Part shown: piece after piece, positions 8,794 to 17,453 of the stretch | Layout of the letters: each line of letters starts with the position of its first letter | Numbering within the stretch: the stretch's first letter is position 1 | Assembly: GCA_963715655.1 (NCBI GenBank) | Contig: OY970262.1 | Coordinates: forward strand, 3,286,001-3,350,000 | Origin: JANQPD01 sp963715655 | Lineage (GTDB): Bacteria > Bacteroidota > Bacteroidia > Flavobacteriales > Schleiferiaceae | DNA: 64,000 nt | Direction of reading: 5' to 3' | Notes under the pieces: model-generated | Database searches by the model: none | The model's input: the letters and a program-made list of their open reading frames with translations, nothing else | What the model was told of the DNA's origin: nothing | Made by a program: the position numbers and the translations under genes

Positions 8794-10029
8794 TACTGCT
8801 TTAAGCGCTTTTAACGACATTTTCTCCAGCTTTTGCGTAGCGTATTGCTTATCTACTTTTAAGCTTTTGGTGTCATCATCACTAGGCAATTCAAACATGG
8901 CATCGGTAAGTATGGTTTCAATAATAGAACGCAAACCACGCGCACCCAATTTAAATTCAATCGCTTTTTCAACCACATATTGCAAGGCATTAGTAGTAAA
9001 ATCAAGCTCTACACCGTCAATTTTTAAAAGCTTGGTATATTGTTTTAGCAGCGCATTCTTTGGCTCCGTTAATATACGTTTAAGCGCATCTTCATCAAGT
9101 GGACTTAAAAAAGTAAGTACCGGCATACGGCCAATTAATTCAGGAATTAACCCAAACGATTTTAAATCTTGTGGAGCAATAAATTGCAACATATTGCTAG
9201 CCTTAGACTCATCACGGTCTTTACTTCCGTGAAAACCTACCGCTCTGGTATTTAATCTTTTAGATATGTGTCTTTCAATTCCGGCAAACGCGCCACCCGC
9301 AATAAATAAAATATTACTTGTATCTACTTCCACAAATTTTTGGTCGGGATGTTTCCTACCACCCTGTGGCGGAACATTTACTTTAGACCCTTCTAATAAT
9401 TTTAATAAAGCCTGTTGTACACCTTCGCCACTTACATCACGCGTTATGCTTGGGTTATCACTCTTACGAGAAATTTTATCAATCTCATCTATAAAAATTA
9501 TACCTCGTTCTGCAGCCTTCACATCATAATTTGCTACTTGTAAAAGTCGGCTCAAAATGCTTTCTACATCTTCACCTACGTAGCCTGCTTCGGTAAGCAC
9601 AGTGGCATCTACAATGCTAAAAGGTACATTAAGCATGCGGGCAATTGTGCGGGCAATCAGCGTTTTTCCGGTTCCTGTTTCGCCTACAATTATGATGTTT
9701 GATTTTTCAATTTCTACATCATCCATTTGTGCAGTTTCCTTTAAGCGTTTGTAATGGTTATAAACCGCAACAGACATTACTTTTTTTGCTTCATCCTGAC
9801 CAATTACGTATTCATCCAAAAAAGCTTTAATTTCCTTTGGTTTTACTAAACGCAAAGCCTTATTTAAATCCTTTTGGTCTTTTTGATCAGTTTCTTCCAC
9901 CACTATACCATGCGCTTGGCGAATACAATGGTCGCAAATATGACCGTTAATACCCGCAATTAAAACGTTGGTTTCTTTTTTCTCTCTTCCGCAAAAAGAA
10001 CAAGTAAGATTTTCCTTTTTTGTACTCAT
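8788..10029 (-). CDS. clpX: ATP-dependent Clp protease ATP-binding subunit ClpX
   Basis: ClpX is the AAA+ unfoldase that feeds substrates to ClpP. The 413-residue product has the N-terminal zinc-binding domain (C10, C13, C32, C35), Walker A GETGTGKT at 116-123, Walker B with IIFIDEIDKI, and a VGF loop (in LNTRAVGFHG) equivalent to the IGF tripeptide that docks onto ClpP. clpP lies immediately upstream and tig before it, the usual tig-clpP-clpX order. A TAnnTTTG box (CAAAAGTA on the plus strand, 10046-10053) and a terminator after clpP suggest clpX can be transcribed separately. Confidence 0.98.
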   Translation of the reverse strand: MSTKKENLTCSFCGREKKETNVLIAGINGHICDHCIRQAHGIVVEETDQKDQKDLNKALRLVKPKEIKAFLDEYVIGQDEAKKVMSVAVYNHYKRLKETAQMDDVEIEKSNIIIVGETGTGKTLIARTIARMLNVPFSIVDATVLTEAGYVGEDVESILSRLLQVANYDVKAAERGIIFIDEIDKISRKSDNPSITRDVSGEGVQQALLKLLEGSKVNVPPQGGRKHPDQKFVEVDTSNILFIAGGAFAGIERHISKRLNTRAVGFHGSKDRDESKASNMLQFIAPQDLKSFGLIPELIGRMPVLTFLSPLDEDALKRILTEPKNALLKQYTKLLKIDGVELDFTTNALQYVVEKAIEFKLGARGLRSIIETILTDAMFELPSDDDTKSLKVDKQYATQKLEKMSLKALKAVS

Positions 10030-10045
10030 ATAAAAACGTAAAAAA

Positions 10046-10053
10046 CAAAAGTA
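10046..10053 (-). promoter_or_regulatory. TAnnTTTG -7 element upstream of clpX
   Basis: On the minus strand TACTTTTG lies 16 bases before the clpX ATG. It overlaps the T-run of the clpP terminator, so termination of the clpP transcript and initiation of clpX would share sequence. Confidence 0.45.
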
Positions 10054-10088
10054 AAAAATCCGTTTGAGGCCATTGCCCCAAACGGACT
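10050..10088 (-). terminator. Rho-independent terminator after clpP
   Basis: On the minus strand a hairpin (TCCGTTTGGGGC / GCCTCAAACGGA around an AATG loop, plus-strand 10059-10086) is followed by TTTTTT (10052-10057). It stands between clpP and clpX. Confidence 0.75.
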
Positions 10089-10107
10089 GTTAATAGATTA
10101 AGAACAA

Positions 10108-10785
10108 TTATTTTTCGGTAGAACGCTTTCCGTCCAACACCTCGTCAATCATACCGTAATCGGCAGCTTCTTTAGAACTCATCCAATAATCACGGTCGCT
10201 ATCTTTTTCAACTTTTTCAAAGGTTTGTCCGCTATGGTCTGCAATAATTTTATACAGTTCTTCCTTCATTTTAAGCACTTCTTTTAAAGCTATTTCCATA
10301 TCAGAAGCCATACCTTGGGTGCCCGCAGAAGGCTGGTGTATCATTATGCGGCTATGCTTTAATGCCGAGCGCTTGCCTTTGGCTCCGGCACATAATAAAA
10401 CAGCACCCATACTTGCAGCCATTCCCGTACAAATAGTAGCCACATCAGGCTTTACCAATTGCATGGTATCGTAAATTCCTAATCCTGCATAAACAGAACC
10501 ACCGGGGCTATTCAAATAAATTTGGATGTCTTTTTTAGAATCAACCGACTCTAAAAACAACAATTGGGCCTGTACAATATTGGCAACCTGATCATTAATA
10601 CCTGTACCTAAAAAGATGATGCGATCCATCATTAATCGCGAAAAAACGTCCATTTGGGCAACGTTTAATTGGCGCTCTTCTATTATATAAGGCGTTAGTG
10701 AGTTATTTATATAATTACCTACATGCATAGAGTTCATACCCTGATGCTTAGTAGCATATTTTTCAAATTCTTTAGCAAAATTCAT
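10108..10785 (-). CDS. clpP: ATP-dependent Clp protease proteolytic subunit
   Basis: ClpP is the serine peptidase that forms the barrel working with ClpX. The 225-residue product has the catalytic triad Ser125 (TGMAASMGAVLL), His150 (RIMIHQPSAG) and Asp199 (SDRDYWMS), and the oxyanion loop LNSPGGSVYAG. It lies downstream of tig and is separated from it by a strong terminator, so it probably has its own promoter in the 10786-10820 region. Confidence 0.98.
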   Translation of the reverse strand: MNFAKEFEKYATKHQGMNSMHVGNYINNSLTPYIIEERQLNVAQMDVFSRLMMDRIIFLGTGINDQVANIVQAQLLFLESVDSKKDIQIYLNSPGGSVYAGLGIYDTMQLVKPDVATICTGMAASMGAVLLCAGAKGKRSALKHSRIMIHQPSAGTQGMASDMEIALKEVLKMKEELYKIIADHSGQTFEKVEKDSDRDYWMSSKEAADYGMIDEVLDGKRSTEK

Positions 10786-10810
10786 ATCAAAATTATTTTT
10801 TGTGGAAAGT

Positions 10811-10850
10811 AGTACAACAAAAATGGCTCGACAAGTTTCGAGCCATTTAA
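10811..10850 (-). terminator. Rho-independent terminator after tig
   Basis: An 11-bp perfect stem (AAATGGCTCGA / TCGAGCCATTT, 10821-10848) with a 5-nt loop is followed on the minus strand by TTTTTGTTG. It lies between tig (ending 10874) and clpP (starting 10785). Confidence 0.8.
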
Positions 10851-10873
10851 AATTTGTGACAAAAAAGCAGCTA

Positions 10874-12193
10874 TTATTTGTTGCTAATTTCTTTTATAAA
10901 GTCTTCAAAACTCATTTTCTTTTCAGAAAGTTTTACGTTTTCTTTAAAAAAGCTCACCAATTTTTCACTAAAAAGTTGATCATTTATACGCTGCACTTCT
11001 TCCTTATTTTCCAGTACCCGTTGTGCTATACTTTGCATTTCCTCTTCACTGGGTGATTGTCCGTATTGAGCCATTTGTGTTGCTACCAAATGCATGGTGT
11101 ATTGCACGATGTCATCCTGACTTACCGAAATTTTGTTTTCTTTAAGCACCTTGTTTTCTAACAGCTGCCATTTCATGCTCTCTTCCATTTGTGGATACTG
11201 CACTTCCGCTTCTTCTTTAGATAAAGGTTTTTCTCCCGCCTGTTGCATCCACTTTTTCAAAAACTCGCTTGGCAACGCTACCGAGGTTTTTGCTAGTACT
11301 TCATTTTTTACATCTTCGTAAAATTTACGGTCGCTTTCCGTAACAAACATTTTCTCGGCATCCTCTTTAATTCTAGCAATAAATTCTTTTTCAGAAGCAA
11401 TGGTTCCTTCACCAAACACTTTATCAAAAAGTTCTTGATTAAGCGCTGCAGGTTCTAACTTACTTACTTCTGTAACCTCCATTGTAAACTTACCGCTACC
11501 GGCTTTCAGCTTGTCAGCAGTTGTATCCAACACATTGGCTAAGTTAAAGTCTTCCTTAAAATCTTTAACACTTATAATTATGGTATCTCCCGGTTTGGTG
11601 CCCAAAATAGCCTCTTTTTTATCAAAGCTATCTACTGTAAGTGTAACATCTTTCACCACTCCATCTTCTGTTTCAAGCTCTGTAATTTTACCTTTAAAAA
11701 TACCGTGTTCCTCTACTTTATCAGGATAGGTCATTTTACCAAAACGCTTAGCGTAATCCATTACGTAGCGGTCAATCATAGATTGATCTGCCTCTATTTT
11801 AATATAAGGAACCTTTATGTTTTCCAATTTAGGCAGGTCAATGCTTGGTGCAAAACCCACTTCAAAATCAAATGAAAAGTCTTTTTGCGTATCCCAATCA
11901 ATATCGCGCTGCTCCACAGGCATCGGGTTTCCTAAAATATCTAACTGCTCAGCTTTAATATGATCCGTAAGTGCATGTTGTAAAATGTGGTTTACTTCTT
12001 CAATTAAAACAGGTTTTCCATATTGTTTTTTAATCAATCCGGTAGGCACCATTCCTGGTCTAAAACCCGGAATATTTGCTTTTTTTCTGTAACCTTTTAA
12101 TTTATCAGATACTTTTTGTTGGTAGTCTGCATGTTTTATAGCCACGGTAATTGTAGCGGTTAAATCACCTGTTTTTGTGGTGTTTACGTTCAT
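10874..12193 (-). CDS. tig: Trigger factor (ribosome-associated chaperone)
   Basis: Trigger factor binds the ribosome exit tunnel and nascent chains. The 439-residue product shows the ribosome-binding signature as GFRPGMVPTGLIKKQYG near residues 43-59 (the usual GFRxGKxP with K replaced by M), a central region of about 100 residues equivalent to the FKBP-type PPIase domain but without the canonical GDxVxIxYxG motif, and a long alpha-helical C-terminal chaperone domain. Such degenerate PPIase domains are common in this phylum. It precedes clpP and clpX in the conserved order. Confidence 0.95.
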   Translation of the reverse strand: MNVNTTKTGDLTATITVAIKHADYQQKVSDKLKGYRKKANIPGFRPGMVPTGLIKKQYGKPVLIEEVNHILQHALTDHIKAEQLDILGNPMPVEQRDIDWDTQKDFSFDFEVGFAPSIDLPKLENIKVPYIKIEADQSMIDRYVMDYAKRFGKMTYPDKVEEHGIFKGKITELETEDGVVKDVTLTVDSFDKKEAILGTKPGDTIIISVKDFKEDFNLANVLDTTADKLKAGSGKFTMEVTEVSKLEPAALNQELFDKVFGEGTIASEKEFIARIKEDAEKMFVTESDRKFYEDVKNEVLAKTSVALPSEFLKKWMQQAGEKPLSKEEAEVQYPQMEESMKWQLLENKVLKENKISVSQDDIVQYTMHLVATQMAQYGQSPSEEEMQSIAQRVLENKEEVQRINDQLFSEKLVSFFKENVKLSEKKMSFEDFIKEISNK

Positions 12194-12231
12194 CTTTTTC
12201 TTGTTTCTTTTACCTTTAAAAAATAGGACGG

Positions 12232-12239
12232 CAAATGTA
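12232..12239 (-). promoter_or_regulatory. TAnnTTTG -7 element of tig
   Basis: TACATTTG on the minus strand lies 38 bases before the tig ATG, giving a leader of about 30 nt, unlike the very short leaders seen for several other genes here. Confidence 0.5.
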
Positions 12240-12330
12240 GTATTTTTATTTTCCCATGCTGCTTAACTATTAAAAACGCTATTTATAGCTGATTTAACTC
12301 GCTACTTTAAAATTTAACTATTTTAGTGCC

Positions 12331-13461
12331 GTGAAAAAATCACCACACATGAAACAATTTTTTACTCTTTGCTTTGCTGTTGTCTTAAGTTTTCAGATAA
12401 CCGCACAAGAAAAGTTAAGCGGACATTTAAACCTAGGTTATTTAATACCTTTTACCGATTTACCTAATGCAGATTACTCGGGCTACGACCCAAATTTAGC
12501 TGTAAGCGCGGGGCTTGGATATATGGTGTATGAAAATTTACGCTTACGCGGAGATTTATTAATTGGAAATATGAACGGAGACAATGGCATTGCTTTTTAT
12601 CAAACTTTGCTAATAGAACCAAAATTAGCCTTAGAATATAACATAGCTGCTTTATTTTCAGATAATCAAAAAGTGAGATTTAACGTTTTGGGAGGAGCAG
12701 GCGTTGCATTATCACAAGCACGCTCTTTTGATATTAATACCCGCGGTTTAATAGCCGAAAGCCCTATACCGCAAGAAACTTTTATGTCGCCCAACGGATT
12801 TATAAGCGGTGGATTAAATTTTGGATATGCAGTAACGCCAAAACTCGAAGTGAATGTAGGATATGAACATCGTTTAGTATTTGGTCAAGAGTATTTGGAT
12901 GCTACTAAAAGCGGTGATTTTGGAGATTTATACGGAGGTGTTAACCTTGGCTTAGTTTTCTATTTTGGTGAAAGTAGAACACCTAATACAGTGGAAGTGG
13001 ACCAAGCAAAATACCGAAAAATGCAACAGCGCATAGATAGTTTGCAAATCGTTGCTAATGAAGGTAACCAAATGCAGGTAGCGCGTTTAGAAATGAAAGC
13101 TAAAGAGCGTGAACTGGAAATGGCGCGTATGCAGGCTAAAATGGATAGTTTAAGAGCCATGGGTAACACCGTAGCGGTGGCTACTGATAATAGCACAGGT
13201 CAAAAACCCACACCTAATCAAGCGGCAATTTTAGGTACACCACAATTCAGAATTATAGTAGCTAGTTTACCAAGTCAAGTACAAGGGCAAAGGTGGATAG
13301 ACCGTTCTAGCTTAGATAAACAAGATATGGTGGTGGCTTATGTAAAAGATGTAAATACCTACAGAATAGTGTATAAATCTTTTGATACCCTAGATGCAGC
13401 AAAAAAGGAACTACAAAATGTGAAAACAACTATTCCTGACGCTTGGATTATTAAGTTTTAA
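12331..13461 (+). CDS. Outer-membrane beta-barrel protein with C-terminal SPOR domain
   Basis: The 376-residue product has a signal peptide ending ...FQITAQ, an outer-membrane barrel-like region (about residues 25-210, ending FGESRTPN), a charged helical linker predicted to form a coiled coil (MQQRIDSLQIVANEGNQMQ... to about 290), and a C-terminal SPOR-like peptidoglycan-binding module (about 303-376, 'FRIIVASLPSQVQGQRWID...YRIVYKSFDTLDAAKKEL'). It would tether the outer membrane to peptidoglycan. GTG at 12331 is used because TATTTTAG, one mismatch from TAnnTTTG, lies four bases upstream; ATG at 12349 is the alternative and still leaves a signal peptide. Confidence 0.85.
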   Translation: MKKSPHMKQFFTLCFAVVLSFQITAQEKLSGHLNLGYLIPFTDLPNADYSGYDPNLAVSAGLGYMVYENLRLRGDLLIGNMNGDNGIAFYQTLLIEPKLALEYNIAALFSDNQKVRFNVLGGAGVALSQARSFDINTRGLIAESPIPQETFMSPNGFISGGLNFGYAVTPKLEVNVGYEHRLVFGQEYLDATKSGDFGDLYGGVNLGLVFYFGESRTPNTVEVDQAKYRKMQQRIDSLQIVANEGNQMQVARLEMKAKERELEMARMQAKMDSLRAMGNTVAVATDNSTGQKPTPNQAAILGTPQFRIIVASLPSQVQGQRWIDRSSLDKQDMVVAYVKDVNTYRIVYKSFDTLDAAKKELQNVKTTIPDAWIIKF

Positions 13462-13485
13462 AAAGGTACATATAAACTGAAACCA

Positions 13486-13519
13486 CAAAAAAAGGAATCC
13501 ACTTTGGGTTCCTTTTTTT
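13486..13519 (+). terminator. Rho-independent terminator after the SPOR-domain gene
   Basis: AAAAAAAGGAATCC and GGGTTCCTTTTTTT form a stem with one G-U pair around ACTTT, followed by a T-run. It lies directly before the promoter of the next gene. Confidence 0.75.
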
Positions 13520-13524
13520 ATTTC

Positions 13525-13532
13525 TACTTTTG
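13525..13532 (+). promoter_or_regulatory. TAnnTTTG -7 element four bases before an ATG
   Basis: TACTTTTG is followed by CCCC and the ATG at 13537. The spacing implies a leaderless transcript and selects the ATG at 13537 over an upstream in-frame start at 13504 that lies inside the preceding terminator. Confidence 0.6.
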
Positions 13533-13536
13533 CCCC

Positions 13537-13845
13537 ATGCACCAAAAGAAAAAAATCTTTTCTCTAATCATCAGTAGCTTGCTAATGATGTGCATGTTGG
13601 TGGTAATAACGCCCAAAGAACTTTGGCACCATCATGAAGCCAAGTCGCTTCACGCAAACGATGCAGAGCATGAGGAAGACTGTGCAGTTTGTGAATTCAC
13701 CTTTTCTGGTTTTGTGTTTACTGATGTTTCTTTTGCATGTATTTTAACTACCAATTATAAAGATTTTGTTACGCTTGAGTATCAATTCATTTCAGCAGGC
13801 AAATTGTTTGCGCACTCCGGCCTAGCACCTCCTGCCCTAGCCTAG
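13537..13845 (+). CDS. Small His/Cys-rich exported or membrane protein of a metal-uptake cluster
   Basis: The 102-residue product has one N-terminal hydrophobic segment (IFSLIISSLLMMCMLVVI), then a His/acid-rich stretch (ELWHHHEAKSLHANDAEHEED) and CAVCEF, a plausible metal-binding site on the periplasmic side. No named family was recognised, though CxxC-plus-His small proteins upstream of TonB receptors recur in this phylum. It is 61 bp upstream of a TonB-dependent receptor gene. Zinc or copper binding is an inference. Confidence 0.65.
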   Translation: MHQKKKIFSLIISSLLMMCMLVVITPKELWHHHEAKSLHANDAEHEEDCAVCEFTFSGFVFTDVSFACILTTNYKDFVTLEYQFISAGKLFAHSGLAPPALA

Positions 13846-13906
13846 TATTTTCTTTATCCCTTTCGGGAAACATTCTTCGATTTCTATTTAATTAAAGTTT
13901 TCAGTA

Positions 13907-16207
13907 ATGAGATTTTTCCTAATCTCACTGCTCGTATGTATTGCCAAAATATGCATCGCGCAAAGCGACTGTTCATTGAGCATAAGCGGACGAGTAATTG
14001 ACGAACATGATAACACCGCTTTGGCCTTTGCCGAAGTGACCATACCCGAGCTAAACCGCGGAGTGGTGGTGGACAGCAATGGCTATTTTACGCTTGGCAA
14101 TTTATGCGCTGGCAGCTACACCATTGTAGGGCAACATATTGGTTGTGAGCCCGTAATATCCAAACTTATACTTACCAAAAACATAACAAATTTCACGCTT
14201 TATTTAGAGCATCACACCACGCTTTTGCAAGAAGCCGCTATAGAATTACCTCCTACTAAACAACCAATTAAAACAACTAATACAACTACTACCCTAAATA
14301 ATTTAGACCTACCGCAATTGCGTGTACAACAAACAGGTGAAAATGTATTTAAACCTATTGTTAGAGGTTTTAGCGGCAACCGTGTTTCCACTTACGTGGG
14401 AGGTGTTGAGCTGCAAGACCAACAATGGGGAACAGACCACGGCTTAAGCCTAATGCTTTACCCAGACGATAAAATTGACGTTTTTTCTACTCCCAATAGC
14501 GGCAACCTCGGTGGTTTATCTATTTGGCACGGCACACCTTTTCAAAAAAAGTCTATGGTGTTTGCCTCTGCTTATAGCAATGGACTTGGCGCAAAACTTG
14601 GTGCCATTCAAAATATAAAAGTAAGTGATGCTTTTGCCCTTGGCGGGAGGTTTCAGCTCAACAGAAGTGGCGATAAAAGGGCTCCAGATTATATACTGTC
14701 CAATACTTCATCTGCGCAAGCAAACGTACAAATAGATGCCGCTTATAAAAAAAATGATTGGTACGTAACCTTTAATAGCAGTTATGATTACAAATCTTTA
14801 GCCACTTTAGCAGCAAGCCATGTAGGTAACGTTAATGATTTTTACACAGCCTTGGCGGCAGATGAACCTATTATTCAAAACGACTTTAGCTACGCCATAC
14901 AAAACCCCAAGCAGGAAGTTGGGCATTTTATTACCGCTGTAAAAGCATCAAAACATTATAGAAATAACAATGTCCGAGGCTATCTTAAAAACAGCGGCTA
15001 CTATGAGTACTTTTATAACTACCAGCTAAACAACCGCAAAGAATTTGAAGCTAGGCGTGGTGGAAACAGCGCTATACCTGCACTGAACTTACAATTGCAA
15101 ACGCACCAAATGGGCGGTAGTTTTAGCCGCAGTCCTTCCAAGGATAAATACAATTTTGAAATTGGTGTTCATCAAGATTTTGCCATAAACACCAATTTAC
15201 CAGGCCCATCTTATGAGCCTATTTTGCCCAACTACAACAGTTATATGAGCAAAATTTATGGTAATCTAAGAGTAATTTTACCTGAGTTAAAAAAGCGAGA
15301 TCAAGAATTATTTATACAGGGTGTTTTTACCTACGTAAATACACTTGCCCAATTTTTTGAAAACTCAGTTTTAACCCAAGAAAATTTTGCTTTTGCAACA
15401 CCTAGCGTGGTTTTAACATATAGCACCGAGAGTTTTGGCTTTTTCACAAACGCGCCAAAAAGCTACCGATTAAACACGCTTTTGACTTTAACCCAACGTG
15501 CACCCGCACCCAATGAACTATTAATTAGTGGTGTGCACCACGGCACGGCTACTATTGAAGAAGGCAACCTAAACCTACAACCCGAAACCAAAATTGGCTT
15601 AGAGCAAACCGCCACTTTTAAAACAGCAAAAAGCAAAACCGAAATAACGCTAACTGGCTACGCCAAATACATTGCCGATTATATTTATCAAATTCCTTTG
15701 GCCGAGCCGCGCTTAACTATCAGAGGCGCTTTCCCTGTATTTCAGTTTACCCAAACCAATTCCTTTTTTGCGGGTGCTGAAGTAAGCGCAAAACAAAAGT
15801 TAGGCAAATTTTTTAGCTACACCCTCGGCCTCAATTACATCTACGCACAAGATGTGGAAAACGATTCTCCTTTACCCTTAATTCCACCTTTTGAATGGCG
15901 CAATAACCTCCGTTTTGAAAAAAACATAGATGATACTTGGCAAAATTTTTATGTAGAAGCGAGCCATACTTATACGGGAAGGCAATTTAGATTTAACCCG
16001 AGTTTAGATTTAGCGAATCCTCCTGCTGATTATTCTTTATTAAACGCTGCCATCGGCATAAGCCACGTAAAAAAACACCGCTACACGTTTTCACTTAAAG
16101 TGGAAAACCTAACCAACCAGCGTTACCGAAATTACTTAGATCGCTTCCGATATTTTGCGGATGCGGCCGGAATAAATGTTTTGTTTAATTGTTTAATTAA
16201 TTTTTAG
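13907..16207 (+). CDS. TonB-dependent receptor, probably for a metal
   Basis: The 766-residue product has a signal peptide (MRFFLISLLVCIAKICIAQ), an N-terminal carboxypeptidase-regulatory-like domain (ISGRVIDEHDNTALAFAEVTI...), a plug domain (about 115-225, 'FKPIVRGFSGNRVSTYVGGVEL'), and a 22-strand type barrel ending in a hydrophobic C-terminus (NCLINF). The barrel contains APAPNELLISGVHHGTATIEEGNL, a His-bearing stretch also common in ZnuD-like zinc receptors. It uptakes a TonB-dependent substrate across the outer membrane. The His/Cys-rich protein before it and the lipoprotein after it (5 bp gap) suggest metal uptake; zinc is the best guess, not shown. Confidence 0.85.
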   Translation: MRFFLISLLVCIAKICIAQSDCSLSISGRVIDEHDNTALAFAEVTIPELNRGVVVDSNGYFTLGNLCAGSYTIVGQHIGCEPVISKLILTKNITNFTLYLEHHTTLLQEAAIELPPTKQPIKTTNTTTTLNNLDLPQLRVQQTGENVFKPIVRGFSGNRVSTYVGGVELQDQQWGTDHGLSLMLYPDDKIDVFSTPNSGNLGGLSIWHGTPFQKKSMVFASAYSNGLGAKLGAIQNIKVSDAFALGGRFQLNRSGDKRAPDYILSNTSSAQANVQIDAAYKKNDWYVTFNSSYDYKSLATLAASHVGNVNDFYTALAADEPIIQNDFSYAIQNPKQEVGHFITAVKASKHYRNNNVRGYLKNSGYYEYFYNYQLNNRKEFEARRGGNSAIPALNLQLQTHQMGGSFSRSPSKDKYNFEIGVHQDFAINTNLPGPSYEPILPNYNSYMSKIYGNLRVILPELKKRDQELFIQGVFTYVNTLAQFFENSVLTQENFAFATPSVVLTYSTESFGFFTNAPKSYRLNTLLTLTQRAPAPNELLISGVHHGTATIEEGNLNLQPETKIGLEQTATFKTAKSKTEITLTGYAKYIADYIYQIPLAEPRLTIRGAFPVFQFTQTNSFFAGAEVSAKQKLGKFFSYTLGLNYIYAQDVENDSPLPLIPPFEWRNNLRFEKNIDDTWQNFYVEASHTYTGRQFRFNPSLDLANPPADYSLLNAAIGISHVKKHRYTFSLKVENLTNQRYRNYLDRFRYFADAAGINVLFNCLINF

Positions 16208-16211
16208 AAAG

Positions 16212-16775
16212 ATGAGAAAAATGAGAAAGTCAATTTTAGCCTTGAGCTTAACCACGTTTGCACTATTTAGCTGCACGGATGACAACGAACCCGAACCCGT
16301 AAATGAAGAGGAACTAATTACCACGGTAAGCCTAGTTTTTGCTGGTGATAACGGTGAAACCAAAACCTTTACATTTCAAGATTTGGATGGTACAGGCCCT
16401 GATACGCCCACGGTGAGTTTAGATACTTTAAGCCCTAATACTACCTACTCTGTAAATGTATTATTTTTAAATGCTACCGAAAATCCGGCAGAATCTATTA
16501 CGGATGAAGTACGCGAAGAAGGTACCGACCACCAAGTGTTTTTTGGTATTAGTCCAACTTTAAACATTTCATTTATGTATAATGATGCGGATAGCGAAGG
16601 AAAACCAATCGGTTTGTTAACTGATTTCACCACAGGAGCTGCTAGTAGTGGAAAACTAGCTGTTATTTTGCGCCATGAGCCGAATAAATCTGCTGCCAAC
16701 GTAAGTGATGGAGACATTACCAATGCAGGTGGCGAAACCGATATTGAAGTAGAGTTTGATGTAGTGATTGAGTAA
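16212..16775 (+). CDS. Acidic lipoprotein downstream of a TonB-dependent receptor
   Basis: The 187-residue product has a lipoprotein signal (SLTTFALFSC, lipobox Cys followed by TDDNEPEP). The mature part is acidic and beta-rich with a 'DLDGTGPDTPTVSLDTLSPNTTYS' segment and 'NPAESITDEVREEGTDHQVFFG'. Similar proteins are widespread next to TonB receptors in Flavobacteriia and are sometimes labelled 'type 1 periplasmic binding domain', but the function is unknown. It starts 4 bp after the receptor stop, so it is almost certainly co-transcribed, and a strong terminator follows. It may be the surface-exposed partner of the receptor. Confidence 0.8.
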   Translation: MRKMRKSILALSLTTFALFSCTDDNEPEPVNEEELITTVSLVFAGDNGETKTFTFQDLDGTGPDTPTVSLDTLSPNTTYSVNVLFLNATENPAESITDEVREEGTDHQVFFGISPTLNISFMYNDADSEGKPIGLLTDFTTGAASSGKLAVILRHEPNKSAANVSDGDITNAGGETDIEVEFDVVIE

Positions 16776-16830
16776 GCGTACTCCACCGCTAAGTTGTGAA
16801 AGCGCTTAGTAAATTGGGTTAATACCATTG

Positions 16831-16897
16831 GGCAGATGTCTTATCTAATTTCCACTCTTAGGGGGTCGGAAATTAAATGAGACACCTGCCTTTTTTA
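16831..16897 (+). terminator. Long-stem rho-independent terminator closing the TonB receptor cluster
   Basis: GGCAGATGTCTTATCTAATT (then TCC) pairs with GGAAATTAAATGAGACACCT (then GCC), a 23-bp stem with three wobble-compatible positions and a 14-nt loop, followed by TTTTTT at 16891-16896. Confidence 0.8.
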
Positions 16898-17029
16898 TTT
16901 ACTTATGCATAAATGTCTCTGCCTAAACACATTTAGCACAGTTGCAAAGCCGCACGAGCCAACACACAACCCAAGCTTCCCAAAAAAGCCAACGCTTTTT
17001 TGCTCCAAAGTATTTATGTTTTATATCAC

Positions 17030-17227
17030 AACCTGAGTTCGATTTTTATATAACTAAATATGAGCATTTAAACTATTATAAAGCCCCCCAACCCCGCCAA
17101 GGCGGGGGAGTTTGCTGCATGTGTCGCTACTCCCCCTTCGGGGGTTGGGGGGCCCGCTTGTTGTTTTTGAGCTATTAAACCACTAATTATCAGATTAGTT
17201 TATTTTAGTATTAATCGAACTCAGGTT
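17030..17227. repeat. MITE-like element with 15-bp perfect terminal inverted repeats
   Basis: AACCTGAGTTCGATT at 17030-17044 is exactly inverted at 17213-17227. The 198-bp interior contains no gene and holds the palindrome at 17083-17153. The arrangement of terminal inverted repeats around a short non-coding interior is that of a miniature inverted-repeat transposable element. No target duplication was confirmed. Confidence 0.6.
17083..17153. repeat. GC-rich intergenic palindrome, copy 1
   Basis: Outer arms GCCCCCCAACCCC (17083-17095) and GGGGTTGGGGGGC (17141-17153) are perfectly complementary; inner arms GGGGGAG (17104-17110) and CTCCCCC (17130-17136) also pair. The central part contains GCTGCATGTGTCGCT. 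The element stands out from its AT-rich surroundings and is related to copy 2 at 17454-17527. Confidence 0.75.
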
Positions 17228-17235
17228 CACAATAA

Positions 17236-17320
17236 TCAGGTCAAAGCCGACTTTATTACTACAAATGATAAACATAAAAATTATTTTTCATATCATTGAA
17301 GTCAGGTTAAAGCTGACTTT
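17236..17320 (+). repeat. Pair of 19-nt direct repeats in the gene-free stretch
   Basis: TCAGGTCAAAGCCGACTTT at 17236-17254 and TCAGGTTAAAGCTGACTTT at 17302-17320 differ at two positions, spaced 66 bp start to start. No coding frame is associated. They may be decayed repeat units. The whole stretch 16898-17735 has no supported gene; apart from these repeats and the two palindromes I see nothing else in it. Confidence 0.5.
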
Positions 17321-17453
17321 CTAACTATGAAACATAAGTTCATATCTACACAATCAAACGAGATTCTGACTTTTTTCAATCAGATGAACAAGGATTGCTT
17401 TGATTACTCTGAAGCTAAGGCCGCTTTGCCTAATTCCAATCAAGGTGCCTTAA

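Noticed and set aside
10874..12193. Damaged PPIase domain in trigger factor as a sign of decay
   Set aside because: Divergent PPIase regions are usual in this phylum, and the frame and the other domains are intact.
16942..17178. Open frame of 78 codons in the gene-free stretch
   Set aside because: It runs across the MITE-like element and the GC-rich palindrome; no promoter, domain or sensible composition.
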